Notes under the pieces: generated by a model
What the model saw: only the letters and a program-made list of their open reading frames with translations
The model's database searches: none
What the model was told of the DNA's origin: nothing
Shown: piece after piece, positions 8,107-16,007 of the stretch
Numbering within the stretch: the stretch's first letter is position 1
Layout: each line of letters begins with the position of its first letter
Assembly (NCBI GenBank): GCA_910589075.1
Contig: CAJUSK010000022.1
Span: 1-32,196, forward strand
Reading direction: 5' to 3'
From: an uncultured Lachnospiraceae bacterium
GTDB lineage: Bacteria; Bacillota; Clostridia; Lachnospirales; Lachnospiraceae
Length of the DNA: 32,196 nt
Position numbers and translations under genes: made by a program

Positions 8107-8144
8107 AAAAAGAGAGCCGGGATCGGTTCTTCACCCTTACCGGC
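8107..8144 (-). terminator. Probable intrinsic terminator of the zinc-ribbon gene
   Basis: On the minus strand GCCGG pairs with CCGGC, with further GGT/ACC pairing inside, followed by CTCTTTTTG. It lies 49 bases after the zinc-ribbon stop and separates it from the HAD operon promoter. Confidence 0.5.
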
Positions 8145-8192
8145 CCCCATACTGTTTCTGCTAAAATATGCCAGAAGCCACACACAACGGTA

Positions 8193-8471
8193 TCACGCTT
8201 CTTTTTTCCATCGTTTTAATGTGGGAAACCACGCAAGCATGCTTTTTCCTGCCTCTTCTTCACTCATGTCCGGATGTGCAGCAATCATATGGGGCACACA
8301 TATCTCAATCATTTCTTCCATTGTGCCGTTGAATGTAAATTCCCCCTTTTCAAAACAGTATTTACAGTAGTCTTCATTTTTACTGCCGTCGGCATTCGTT
8401 CCATACAGTTCATCCGTATCTCCTACAGGCATACCACAGCACTGACAAAATTTCTGATGCATTTCGTTCAT
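8193..8471 (-). CDS. Small zinc-ribbon protein (PF12674-like)
   Basis: 92 residues. Two Cys pairs, CQCCGMPV near residue 9 and DYCKYCFEKG near residue 36, form a putative zinc ribbon; the rest includes EFTFNGTMEEMIEICVPHMI and a C-terminal WFPTLKRWKKEA helix. This arrangement is typical of the putative zinc-ribbon family PF12674. Members are cytoplasmic and poorly characterised. The ATG at 8471 was chosen for GGAGGG seven bases upstream; the open frame extends 38 codons further without a site. It lies 94 bases after the WYL regulator on the same strand, so it may be controlled with or by it. Confidence 0.8.
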   Translation of the reverse strand: MNEMHQKFCQCCGMPVGDTDELYGTNADGSKNEDYCKYCFEKGEFTFNGTMEEMIEICVPHMIAAHPDMSEEEAGKSMLAWFPTLKRWKKEA

Positions 8472-8565
8472 TCTTCTTCCCTCCGTCTGTCCAATGTGTT
8501 TCAGGTTTCCATAGAGCAATCCTATGATTGTATTTAATATAGCATACGAAACATGACATCTCATG

Positions 8566-9462
8566 TCAGGTTTTATATAATTCATAAATTGCCTTTGCCC
8601 GGGCAGCCAGATGCTCTCTCAAGTGCTCCGGTTCCATGACCTCAACCAGTGTCCCGAAGGAAAGCAGATAACCGGACAGCCAGGTGTCCACAGGCATTCG
8701 GGTATCCACAAGCAGTTTGCCGCCTGATTGATATTTGATTTCTGATTCATCAAATTCATCATAAACGCGATATGCGATTTCTTTTGCAAACAAAAGGACA
8801 ATGTGCATATATTCCTGCTGCGGACTGCTTTCCGGCTCCGGATATGTCCCTGGCTCAAAAGTCTGTTCCGACAGTTCCAGCCCTGATATACGATTCAATT
8901 TGAATATGCGAAAATCCTGCTTTTTAAGACAAAATGCTTTCAGATACCATTCCTTTGATTTATAGGATAATTTTAATGGTTGAACGATACGTTCACTTCT
9001 TTCACCACTTGTATTCTGATACACCATCCTGATTTCCTTATGCCGGGTCACTGCCGTTTTCAGCAGTTCAAACTTTGCGTTATCACTGTCAGATTTTCCC
9101 CAGCGCGAAAAGTCTACTTCCAGCCAGTTCTCCGCACGCAGATTGAACAGTGCGGATAGTTTTGTCTGTATTTCATTGCCCAGAGTATAACCTGTAGCGG
9201 AGATGCTCTGTATTGCTGTCAACAGTTCAATTCGTTCATTTTCGGAAATATAAGCCCTGTCCAAAATAAAATCAGGTAATAAACACAGCCCTCCGTTTCT
9301 TCCCTGTTCCGCATAGATTGGAATCCCTGCACCACTTAATGCTTCCACATCACGGTAAATGGTTCTTACAGAAACTTCAAATTTGTCTGCCAGCTCAGGA
9401 GCAGTGGCATGTCCCTTTTCCAAAAGATCATATAATATTCTGAACAAACGGCTGTCCGACAT
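8566..9462 (-). CDS. YafY-type transcription regulator (HTH-11 plus WYL domain)
   Basis: 298 residues. Residues 1-60 are a DeoR-like winged HTH (LFRILYDLLEKGHATAPELA, then FEVSVRTIYRDVEALSGAGI, then GRNGG). The middle and C-terminal parts are a WYL domain, recognisable by VQPLKLSYKSKEWYLKAFCL and KQDFRIFKLNRISGL, followed by the WCX extension. WYL domains bind ligands, often nucleic acids or nucleotides, and such regulators control metabolic, stress or defence genes. The ATG at 9462 follows GGGAGG by seven bases. The target is unknown; the zinc-ribbon gene directly downstream is the obvious candidate. Confidence 0.85.
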   Translation of the reverse strand: MSDSRLFRILYDLLEKGHATAPELADKFEVSVRTIYRDVEALSGAGIPIYAEQGRNGGLCLLPDFILDRAYISENERIELLTAIQSISATGYTLGNEIQTKLSALFNLRAENWLEVDFSRWGKSDSDNAKFELLKTAVTRHKEIRMVYQNTSGERSERIVQPLKLSYKSKEWYLKAFCLKKQDFRIFKLNRISGLELSEQTFEPGTYPEPESSPQQEYMHIVLLFAKEIAYRVYDEFDESEIKYQSGGKLLVDTRMPVDTWLSGYLLSFGTLVEVMEPEHLREHLAARAKAIYELYKT

Positions 9463-9731
9463 TCTTTTTCCTCCCTTACACAATCGAACAATCACACACG
9501 GCTCATCCGGTACAATGCGGACACCGTCTTTTTCTGTCAGAGCCACGCCTCCGCACACATCCGAGACATTTTTCACGCCATACAGAATGAAGCACGGCCT
9601 CCCGCTGTGACACTTCTGGCAAAAAGCACCACTTCACGTTCCATATTATAAGCCCATTCCTTGTATACATCAATGTCTTCCGATAAAACCGGATCTTTCG
9701 TTATCCGAAAGGAATTTTGAAGAAAAAATAC
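9463..9731. other. Gene-free interval with a coding-like relic on the minus strand
   Basis: On the minus strand YKEWAYNMEREVVLFARSVT leads into a stop, while the neighbouring frame continues VKNVSDVCGGVALTEKDGVR and PDEPCVIVRLCK. Joined by a frameshift near 9575 these would make about 75 residues of protein-like sequence just upstream of the WYL regulator. I recognise no family and see no start signal, so it is noted rather than called. Confidence 0.25.
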
Positions 9732-9760
9732 TTGCGATATGAATATGGGTATGCTATAAT
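9732..9760 (+). promoter_or_regulatory. Promoter of tRNA-Trp
   Basis: TTGCGA (9732-9737) and a perfect TATAAT (9755-9760) are separated by 17 bases. The tRNA starts 25 bases after the -10 box. Confidence 0.7.
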
Positions 9761-9785
9761 CAATTTCGGCGATAAAAGCCGGTAC

Positions 9786-9856
9786 AGGGGAATAGTACAG
9801 CGGTAGTGCGGCGGTCTCCAAAACCGTTAACGGGGGTTCGATTCCCTCTTCCCCTG
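9786..9856 (+). tRNA. trnW: tRNA-Trp (anticodon CCA)
   Basis: The 71-base cloverleaf closes fully. The acceptor stem is AGGGGAA/TTCCCCT and the D stem GTAC/GTGC. The anticodon stem is GCGGT/ACCGT around loop CTCCAAA, so the anticodon is CCA. The T stem is GGGGG/CCCTC around TTCGATT, and the discriminator is G at 9856. CCA is not encoded (TTT follows). The accessory DUF4062 / radical SAM / LRR genes start just downstream, and tRNA 3' ends are common integration sites, but no direct repeat of this 3' end was seen in the window. Confidence 0.95.
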
Positions 9857-9978
9857 TTTTTATTGTACCCGGAAATGTTGATAGAATCAATGTTTTCGGG
9901 TTTTTCACATATGGAACGTTTTTTTACATACACGCAGCCAATATCTGTTTGTGAACAAATACAGAAGAGGAGAATGAT

Positions 9979-10926
9979 TTGGAAAAAAAATATCAGATTT
10001 TTATCAGTTCCACTTATCAGGACCTAATCGCGGAACGGAGTGCCGTCATAGAAACCATATTAAAACTCGAACATATCCCCATCGGAATGGAAATGTTCAA
10101 CGCAGGGGATGAGGGCCAGTGGGAAATTATCAGAAGGGCCATTGACAATTCGGATTATTATATTCTGATCATCGGTTTCCGGTACGGCTCCGTTACGCCT
10201 GACGGCATCAGCTATACGGAAAAAGAATATGATTACGCCACGATGAAGGGGATACCGGTACTTGCATTTCTTATGGACAGGAACTGCGCAACCACACCCG
10301 GGCAGCGTGAAGAGGACAGAAAATTGCAGCGCCGTCTTGAAAAGTTTACAGATAAGGTGACAAAGCGGAAAATCGTTCAGTTCTGGCACAATAAAGACGA
10401 GCTTGCCTCTCAGGTTTCAACAGCCCTCACAATGACCATAAAAAATAAGCCTGCAACCGGATGGGTACGTGCGGACCAGATACATGAGAGCCAGATACAG
10501 GAACTCATCCGGTTCATCCAGTTGTATAATGATAAACAGACAAACCAGAGCAATGACCCGGAGTCGAAACGTGTACTCTGGGCGGACGATAATCCTTTTA
10601 ACAACAAAGATATCATCGAGATTTTTGAACGCCGGGGCGTTACATTTGATCTGGCAATTACAACAAAACAGGCGTTCCATCTGTTTTCGGAACATTCCTA
10701 TGACCTTGTGATCACAGATCTGACCAGAGGTTCGGAGACTGACGCCGGTTTCACGCTGATCACCCAAATCATCCGTTCTCCCAGGACCACGCCTCCCATC
10801 CTTGTCTACTCCGTAGGAAAATCCTTGCAGGAATATGGGGAAATTGTCCGCAAAATGGGCGCGGAATTAATTGCCGGCGGAATCGGGGAATTGATTGGAA
10901 AGATTTCGGTTCTCCTGAACATATAA
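9979..10926 (+). CDS. DUF4062 domain fused to a receiver-like domain
   Basis: 315 residues with a TTG start at 9979, six bases after GAGGAG. Residues 4-100 are a DUF4062 domain: QIFISSTYQDLIAERSAVI, IPIGMEMFNAGDEGQWEIIR, DYYILIIGFRYGS and SYTEKEYDYA. DUF4062 is a TIR/SLOG-like fold found as the sensor or effector part of many bacterial conflict proteins. Residues 198-315 look like a two-component receiver: acidic pair at 203-204 (VLWADDNP), phosphoacceptor-position Asp247 (LVITDL), Ser278 in LVYSVG. The usual beta-5 lysine is missing (GAELIAGG), so it is a degenerate receiver. It probably belongs with the radical SAM gene starting 10 bases downstream. Confidence 0.8.
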   Translation: MEKKYQIFISSTYQDLIAERSAVIETILKLEHIPIGMEMFNAGDEGQWEIIRRAIDNSDYYILIIGFRYGSVTPDGISYTEKEYDYATMKGIPVLAFLMDRNCATTPGQREEDRKLQRRLEKFTDKVTKRKIVQFWHNKDELASQVSTALTMTIKNKPATGWVRADQIHESQIQELIRFIQLYNDKQTNQSNDPESKRVLWADDNPFNNKDIIEIFERRGVTFDLAITTKQAFHLFSEHSYDLVITDLTRGSETDAGFTLITQIIRSPRTTPPILVYSVGKSLQEYGEIVRKMGAELIAGGIGELIGKISVLLNI

Positions 10927-10936
10927 GGCGGGGACT

Positions 10937-11827
10937 ATGTTCGACTGTGTTTATTTCCACATTACAAGGCGGTGTCAGCTGCATTGTTCCTATTGTTATT
11001 TTGACGCCGGGACCCACGGGAAATTCCCCGAACTGCAAACCCGGGAGGTTCTGACAGCGCTGCATACGCTGAAACATTTACAAACGAAAAAAATCGTGTT
11101 TACCGGTGGAGAACCTCTGTTAAGGGAGGATCTGTTTCTGCTTGCCTCTTATGCCCGCGGCTTCGCCAAAACCGTGCTGGCCACAAACGGACTGGCCGTA
11201 ACCCCGGAAAACAAGTATGATATTCTCGAATGCTTTGACGATATCCGTATCAGCCTGGACGGAACCAGACGCCGGCACGATGCTTACAGGGGAGCGGGAA
11301 CCTATGACAAAGCTTTACAATCCGCCATTCTGCTGGGAGAACAGTGTGCAGTAACCATAACCTATACCAAACAGGATGAAGGACATATCGGCGGATTGCT
11401 GGAGCGCCTGACGAATACGCCCATCCGCCGCATCTATTCCACCTGTGTCAGAAAATTGGGCCGGGCCACCGACAGGATGATACCGTCCCCTGAGCGGATC
11501 CGCATGGAAGAAGACCGCTTTTTTGGCCGGGAAACCTCAGAGCATGTCCCCTCAAATGCCTGTGGCGCCGGACACTGCGCAGGAAAATATATGAGCATCC
11601 ATCCCAATGGCGATCTGTATCCCTGCCATGTTTTATGCAGTCCCGCATTCTATATGGGAAATATTCTGGAGACGGAACCGTCTCTCATCCTCCATTCGCC
11701 GGTGATCAGGCATTTACAGCAAATAGCAGAAACATACAATCCGCAAAAAGCAGATCTCTGCATTGGGGAACGGATCAACGAACATCAGACCTGGGAGGAT
11801 TACCATTTTGAAAATCCAACATACTGA
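10937..11827 (+). CDS. Radical SAM protein with SPASM-like C-terminal cysteines
   Basis: 296 residues. CQLHCSYC at residues 13-20 is the CxxxCxxC site for the 4Fe-4S cluster that cleaves S-adenosylmethionine; KIVFTGGEPLLREDL is the GGEP SAM-binding motif. The C-terminal half holds CGAGHCAGKYMSIHPNGDLY followed by PCHVLC, a layout like SPASM or twitch auxiliary-cluster domains of peptide- and protein-modifying enzymes. A further Cys lies in ADLCIGE. The ATG at 10937 has only a purine-rich GGCGGGG upstream. The gene starts 10 bases after the DUF4062 gene and overlaps the next by 20 bases, which suggests translational coupling. The substrate is unknown; the adjacent LRR protein is a candidate by position only. 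Confidence 0.85.
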   Translation: MFDCVYFHITRRCQLHCSYCYFDAGTHGKFPELQTREVLTALHTLKHLQTKKIVFTGGEPLLREDLFLLASYARGFAKTVLATNGLAVTPENKYDILECFDDIRISLDGTRRRHDAYRGAGTYDKALQSAILLGEQCAVTITYTKQDEGHIGGLLERLTNTPIRRIYSTCVRKLGRATDRMIPSPERIRMEEDRFFGRETSEHVPSNACGAGHCAGKYMSIHPNGDLYPCHVLCSPAFYMGNILETEPSLILHSPVIRHLQQIAETYNPQKADLCIGERINEHQTWEDYHFENPTY

Positions 11828-12521
11828 CTGTACCCTGAAAAGAATTTACCACCGGGCAACACTTGGCTTCAAGCTGGCAAAATACACCGGAAACCATGAG
11901 ATCTTTCAGATTCCCCCGGAAGTCATTGCCATTGGCGGCGGCGCATTTGCCAATCATACAGCCCTCAGAGAAGTGCTGTTTCCTCCTGACCTGATAACCA
12001 TTGGAGAATCTGCTTTTTCGGGCTGCGCAAACCTGGCATCCGTCAGGCTGCCGGACCGGATAACGGAAATCAGAAAAAATACATTTGAAAACTGTTCCGG
12101 CTTAACCTCCATTGATCTGCCCCGAAATCTGCAGGTAATCAATCATGGCGCATTTTTAAATTGTACCCGTTTAAAGAGGATCCTCATTCCCAGACAGGTC
12201 AAATTAATTTACGGAATGAAAAACCACTGCCGGCTGACATACCGCAGCAGTGTCGGCGCCTCTGGAAACGGATCCTGTGCGACAGTCTCCGGCTGTGGTT
12301 CCCAAGGCAGGCGCACATACATAAAAAGCAAACACATCGTTCAGGCCAGCGCATTTGAAAACTGCGAGCAGTTGACCGAATTGTACTTTTGTGGGGAACC
12401 GCCCTGCCTGGAAGGGGAATTGCTTCTGCCCCCTTCCGCTGTCATCTACTGTCCCGAACCTTTCCTTGCACAGTTTCAAACATCATTTCAACAATACCAT
12501 TGCCAGGCAATGGATGGATAG
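11808..12521 (+). CDS. BspA-type leucine-rich-repeat (LRR_5) protein
   Basis: About 237 residues from a TTG at 11808, nine bases after GGGAGG inside the end of the radical SAM gene. Residues 45-135 carry about four 23-residue LRR_5 units: IGGGAFANHTALREVLFP, IGESAFSGCANLASVRLP, IRKNTFENCSGLTSIDLP, INHGAFLNCTRLKRILIP. A Ser/Gly/Cys-rich insert (SSVGASGNGSCATVSGCGSQ) follows, then one more unit (ASAFENCEQLTELYF). There is no signal peptide or wall anchor, so it is probably cytoplasmic, unlike surface BspA proteins. Tight coupling to the radical SAM gene suggests joint action, possibly enzyme and substrate or recognition protein; that is inference. Confidence 0.75.
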   Translation: MKIQHTDCTLKRIYHRATLGFKLAKYTGNHEIFQIPPEVIAIGGGAFANHTALREVLFPPDLITIGESAFSGCANLASVRLPDRITEIRKNTFENCSGLTSIDLPRNLQVINHGAFLNCTRLKRILIPRQVKLIYGMKNHCRLTYRSSVGASGNGSCATVSGCGSQGRRTYIKSKHIVQASAFENCEQLTELYFCGEPPCLEGELLLPPSAVIYCPEPFLAQFQTSFQQYHCQAMDG

Positions 12522-12524
12522 AAG

Positions 12525-12565
12525 GCAGGCGCCGTTTCACATCTGAAAGCAGGCGCCTGCTTTTT
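12525..12565 (+). terminator. Intrinsic terminator of the DUF4062 / radical SAM / LRR operon
   Basis: GCAGGCGCC pairs with GGCGCCTGC and is followed by TTTTTC, starting four bases after the LRR stop. It also separates this operon from the convergent 3' end of sigK. Confidence 0.85.
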
Positions 12566-12609
12566 CTCTGTTGATTCAGGATGTCTTACGTGCGTCTCCG
12601 CCTGCATCC

Positions 12610-12675
12610 TCACGCCGTACTTTCCATTCCTATCCGTAATTTCTGCAATGCCCGTTTTTCAATCCTTGACACATA
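12610..12675 (-). CDS. sigK: sigK 3' part: last 20 codons, separated from the 5' part
   Basis: On the minus strand, from the junction TA at 12674-12675, the sequence reads (Y)VSRIEKRALQKLRIGMESTA and stops at TGA (12610-12612). SRIEKRALQKL is the canonical end of SigK-type sigma factors, forming the second half of the region 4.2 helix-turn-helix. It has no start and no meaning alone. Read directly after SRS plus the TA of the other fragment (19379-20004) it restores an unbroken frame; the tyrosine codon is then TAT, with TA from the junction and T from this side. The 3' terminus of recombinase A lies 20 bases away, inside the inserted element. Confidence 0.93.
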   Translation of the reverse strand, partial: YVSRIEKRALQKLRIGMESTA

Positions 12676-12694
12676 CTCTCCTGTCAGATAAGGG
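12674..12694. other. Left att junction of the sigK element
   Basis: The crossover dinucleotide TA (12674-12675) separates sigK 3' codons on the left from element sequence on the right. The 19 bases 12676-12694 form one half of the element's own site. Together with 19360-19378 they make an imperfect palindrome around TA, with 11 of 19 positions symmetric, including the outer CCCT/AGGG and the ACAG/CTGT blocks. The stop of recombinase A starts right after this half-site. Confidence 0.75.
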
Positions 12695-14272
12695 CTAAAA
12701 AACAGCAAAAAAGCATTTGTACCTCCATACGATCCGCAGGGAACCATCCTGGCAGATAAAAATCTGACTTACAAAAGTTTCCACCATCTCCCTGGTCAAT
12801 GAGGCAAAGGGAACAAATGGCCCTGCCGGCAAGGCAGTATCCGGCGCCAGGGCGGCCCCGGACGCTTTGGCCTGTAACGCCTGCCTGCAAGTTTCAATCT
12901 CCCCTAAAAGTACCTGCAGCCGTCCTTCCGTTACGGACTTTTCCCGCATAAACGCTTCCCGTGCCAGCAGACCGGCTTTATAAGCCTCATACTTCTCCCG
13001 TTTCCGGTTTCTCAGCCGGTCCGCTTCCCGCTCATATCTGTGCAGTCGTTTTTCCTCTTCTGCCGCCTTACGGTCAGAAATATTCTCCGCCATTTCCATA
13101 AGCTCTCTGCCGGCAACTGCTCCGGCAGCCTTCCGGAGCATTGTCCACACAGCGGCTTCTATACTGCTCTCTTCTATTGTCCGGGCACAGCATCCAAATT
13201 CCTTGGTCATATGCTGCATCCCGCAACGGTAAGTCGCCCCCGTTCTCCCTCCGGACCAGGTTCTTTTTGCCCGTGATATGATACGGTTACAGCCGCCACA
13301 GCGAATCGTTCCCATAAGAGGCGACGTTTCTTTTGGTCCATGGGCGCCCCGGCGATGGATCCCCAGACTGACCTTCTCAAACACCTCACGGGAAACAATG
13401 GCTTCATGGGTATTGGAGACGATGATCCACTGTTCTCTGGGCACGGCGCGTTCTTTCGGGCTGCCCACAGTCACCCGCTTTACTTTTCCATACACGGTAT
13501 CCCCCACATACCGCTGATCTTTCAGGATAGTGGAAACAGAGGCAGTGCTCCAGACCCATTTCCCGTTCACCGTGTTACAGGGGAAACGCTCTCCTCTCTG
13601 CCGGCGCAGGGTCAATGGAGTAGGGACACCTTCTGCGTTTAAACAACCGGCAATATGGGCTTTGGGCACGCCCTCCAGAGCCATATGGAAAATTCTGCGG
13701 ACCACCACAGCCGCCTCTTCGTCCACAATCAGCTTCTGTCCCGGAGATTTCCGATAGCCATAGGGGGCGTAAGGGGTGAAAAATTTTCCCTGTCCGGCCT
13801 TCATCCGTCTGACACTGGTTATTTTCTCAGACAGATCCTTACTGTACAAATCATGGGCCAGATTTTTAAATGCCACCGTAAAAAATTCCCCGGAGAAATC
13901 AGAGATTCCACTGTCAAATCCATCATTTACCGAGATAAACCGAATCCCCAAAAACGGGAACACCCCTTCCAGATAGGTTCCGACTTCTATATAACTGCGG
14001 CCAAACCGGGAGAAATCCTTTACCATAATAACAGAGATTCCCCCCGTCCTTACCTGTTCAAACAGTTTCTGCACACCCGGCCTGGCAAAATTTGTGCCGC
14101 TGTATCCGTCATCACAGAACTCAATGGTTGGGCAGTCCGCCAGTTCCTGATGCTGTCTCACATAAGTTTTTAAAATTTCCCGCTGCGACGTAATACTGTT
14201 GCTTTCATCCGAAACTTCCCGTCCATCTTCTTCTGAAAGTCTCAGATAAAGCCCGATCAGCGGTTTTTCCAT
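12695..14272 (-). CDS. Large serine recombinase A
   Basis: 525 residues. Catalytic domain at 1-150: nucleophile Ser13 in YLRLSEED, NSITSQRE, DGYSGTNFARPG, and KDFSRFGRSYIEVGTYLE with the catalytic arginines. The recombinase domain follows (YAPYGYRKSPGQK, FHMALEGVPKAHIAGCLNAE). A zinc ribbon (RCGGCNRI with a later CG and CC pair, about 330-370) and a long Lys/Arg/Glu coiled coil (about 400-470) complete the architecture. Such enzymes integrate and excise DNA at short att sites with a two-base core. It is the last gene of the operon, and its stop codon sits at the edge of the left att site. All catalytic residues are present, so it is likely active. Confidence 0.9.
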   Translation of the reverse strand: MEKPLIGLYLRLSEEDGREVSDESNSITSQREILKTYVRQHQELADCPTIEFCDDGYSGTNFARPGVQKLFEQVRTGGISVIMVKDFSRFGRSYIEVGTYLEGVFPFLGIRFISVNDGFDSGISDFSGEFFTVAFKNLAHDLYSKDLSEKITSVRRMKAGQGKFFTPYAPYGYRKSPGQKLIVDEEAAVVVRRIFHMALEGVPKAHIAGCLNAEGVPTPLTLRRQRGERFPCNTVNGKWVWSTASVSTILKDQRYVGDTVYGKVKRVTVGSPKERAVPREQWIIVSNTHEAIVSREVFEKVSLGIHRRGAHGPKETSPLMGTIRCGGCNRIISRAKRTWSGGRTGATYRCGMQHMTKEFGCCARTIEESSIEAAVWTMLRKAAGAVAGRELMEMAENISDRKAAEEEKRLHRYEREADRLRNRKREKYEAYKAGLLAREAFMREKSVTEGRLQVLLGEIETCRQALQAKASGAALAPDTALPAGPFVPFASLTREMVETFVSQIFICQDGSLRIVWRYKCFFAVF

Positions 14273-14303
14273 ATTGCATCACCACACTTTCCGGCATTTT
14301 CCT

Positions 14304-15953
14304 TCATAACACAGACTCCGCTTCATACCCATCGGCAAATGCAAAGTAAATACACACCCTGTTTTCATTCAAAACCACCTGTCTTACCATCAGGGAACAC
14401 ATTTCCTTTGTCAATTCCCCCCTCTCTGCCAAATGTCTGAGGGCATCCTTTTGCGCCGCCCTTACCGCCGTCCTCCGGCTGTGCGCCTCCAATCCGGCAC
14501 TGGCAGCCTCTAACTGTCTGCCCAGCTGCCTGCTGCCTGTATTGTACCGCTCCCGTGCCAGGACATATTCCCCTTCTGTGAGATACCCTTCTTTCCAATC
14601 GGCATAAAGGGCGTTTCTCTTGCTCCGGATTGCCTGCTGTTTCATTTCCAATTTCCGGATGGTTTCTTTCAGACTGCCTTCATACAAACCGCTTTCATCT
14701 GTTTTTGTTGTCCCCTCCGGAAAATCTCTCCTGTGGACAAACAGTTCCAACAGTCTGCTGCAAATCTGAAACATACAGTTGTGCAATTCCCTTTCCTCAA
14801 AGGCACCCAAAGGGCATCCCGCTGCCCTGTTATATTGACCGGCACAATAAAAACGGTACCGGGCCGCCGCGCCGTCTTTTGGGAAATACCCCCCGCTACG
14901 GTGGACGCTGCTGCCGCATATCCCGCACCTGACCATGCCGCTTAAAAGATTCTCCCGTTTCTGCCCGGGCGATGCTGCGGCGCTCTGTTGTCTTCGTTTC
15001 CTGTTGTCTTCCTCCAACATCCTCTGTGCCTTCTGAAAGACTTCCTGCGCAATAATCGGTTCATGGGTGTTTTCAATCAGATTCCATTCGGTCTTTGGAA
15101 TCGCCTGTCTCCCGCTCCCCGTACAGAGCAGATTACGCCCTTTTCTCTCCACAATACATCCCATATAGCAGGGATTCTTCAAAATCTCCGTTACGGAAGA
15201 CCCTCTCCAAACCCCCTGTTCTTTCCCGTCATGATGTCCCTCCATATACCGGATCTGAAGCTGTGTGGGAACGCTCATATTATTTAACCGGCGGGCAATG
15301 GAAACGGGCCCCAGCCCTTCCATCCGCCATTTGAATATGCTGCGGATAATCTCCGCCCGTTGAGCATGTATGCGCAGTCTGTAACGGTCCCGTTCATCCC
15401 GCACATACCCATAAGGAGGAATTTTTCCCATAAATTTCCCGGATTTCTTTTTCACGTCTATGGCCGAACCAACTTTTTGGGAAATATCTTTTGCATACAT
15501 ATCATGCAGGATAGATTGCAGCGGGACCATCAGTGCATCGTTTTTTTCCCTGTGGAGACTGTCAAACCGGTCATTTACGGAGATAAAGCGGACATGCAGA
15601 CGTGGAAATACGGTTTCAAGATAATTGCCTGCCTCCAGATAATTCCGTCCAAAACGGGATAAATCTTTTACAACGATACAGTTGACCCTGCCCTGTTTCA
15701 CAGCTTCCATCATATCCAAAAAGGCCGGCCGCCTAAAGTCCGTGCCTGTGACTCCATTATCCACAAAGGTATACACCACCTTCAGCTCCGGATCATTGTC
15801 AATATATGCTTCTATCATTTGAATCTGGTTCTCTATGGAATCCCCCCGTCCCCCATTGTCCGCAATGGAAAGGCGGGCATAAATGGCCGTATTGTAAACA
15901 ATCCCTGTCTGCCCTCTTTCCACCTGCATCTTCTTTCTGCTTTTTCTTGCCAA
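14304..15953 (-). CDS. Large serine recombinase B
   Basis: 549 residues from a TTG at 15953 with AAGGA upstream. Catalytic domain: Ser29 in YARLSIADNGG, DSIENQIQMIEAYI, DNGVTGTDFRRPAF and KDLSRFGRNYLEAGNYLE. Then come the recombinase domain (IPPYGYVRDERDRYRLRIHA), a zinc ribbon (VRCGICGSSVHRSGGYF ... FYCAGQYNRAAGCPLG) and a coiled coil (about 440-510). It lies 31 bases upstream of recombinase A and 54 bases downstream of recombinase C, in one operon. The three proteins are clearly diverged paralogues rather than recent duplicates, which suggests distinct roles kept together. It probably takes part in excision or integration of the sigK element. Confidence 0.9.
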   Translation of the reverse strand: MARKSRKKMQVERGQTGIVYNTAIYARLSIADNGGRGDSIENQIQMIEAYIDNDPELKVVYTFVDNGVTGTDFRRPAFLDMMEAVKQGRVNCIVVKDLSRFGRNYLEAGNYLETVFPRLHVRFISVNDRFDSLHREKNDALMVPLQSILHDMYAKDISQKVGSAIDVKKKSGKFMGKIPPYGYVRDERDRYRLRIHAQRAEIIRSIFKWRMEGLGPVSIARRLNNMSVPTQLQIRYMEGHHDGKEQGVWRGSSVTEILKNPCYMGCIVERKGRNLLCTGSGRQAIPKTEWNLIENTHEPIIAQEVFQKAQRMLEEDNRKRRQQSAAASPGQKRENLLSGMVRCGICGSSVHRSGGYFPKDGAAARYRFYCAGQYNRAAGCPLGAFEERELHNCMFQICSRLLELFVHRRDFPEGTTKTDESGLYEGSLKETIRKLEMKQQAIRSKRNALYADWKEGYLTEGEYVLARERYNTGSRQLGRQLEAASAGLEAHSRRTAVRAAQKDALRHLAERGELTKEMCSLMVRQVVLNENRVCIYFAFADGYEAESVL

Positions 15954-16007
15954 ATCCCATCCTTCTTTCTCTGACCACAGAAAATGCGTGGTTTACCCCA
16001 GTTTCCA

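Noticed and set aside
9786..12565. Integrated island using tRNA-Trp as att site with a direct repeat
   Set aside because: No repeat of the tRNA 3' end was found in the window and no integrase belongs to this segment; the serine recombinases map to the sigK element.
12674..12677. GT instead of TA as the crossover dinucleotide
   Set aside because: GT also occurs at both junctions, but joining there shifts the frame and destroys YVSRIEK; only TA restores SigK.
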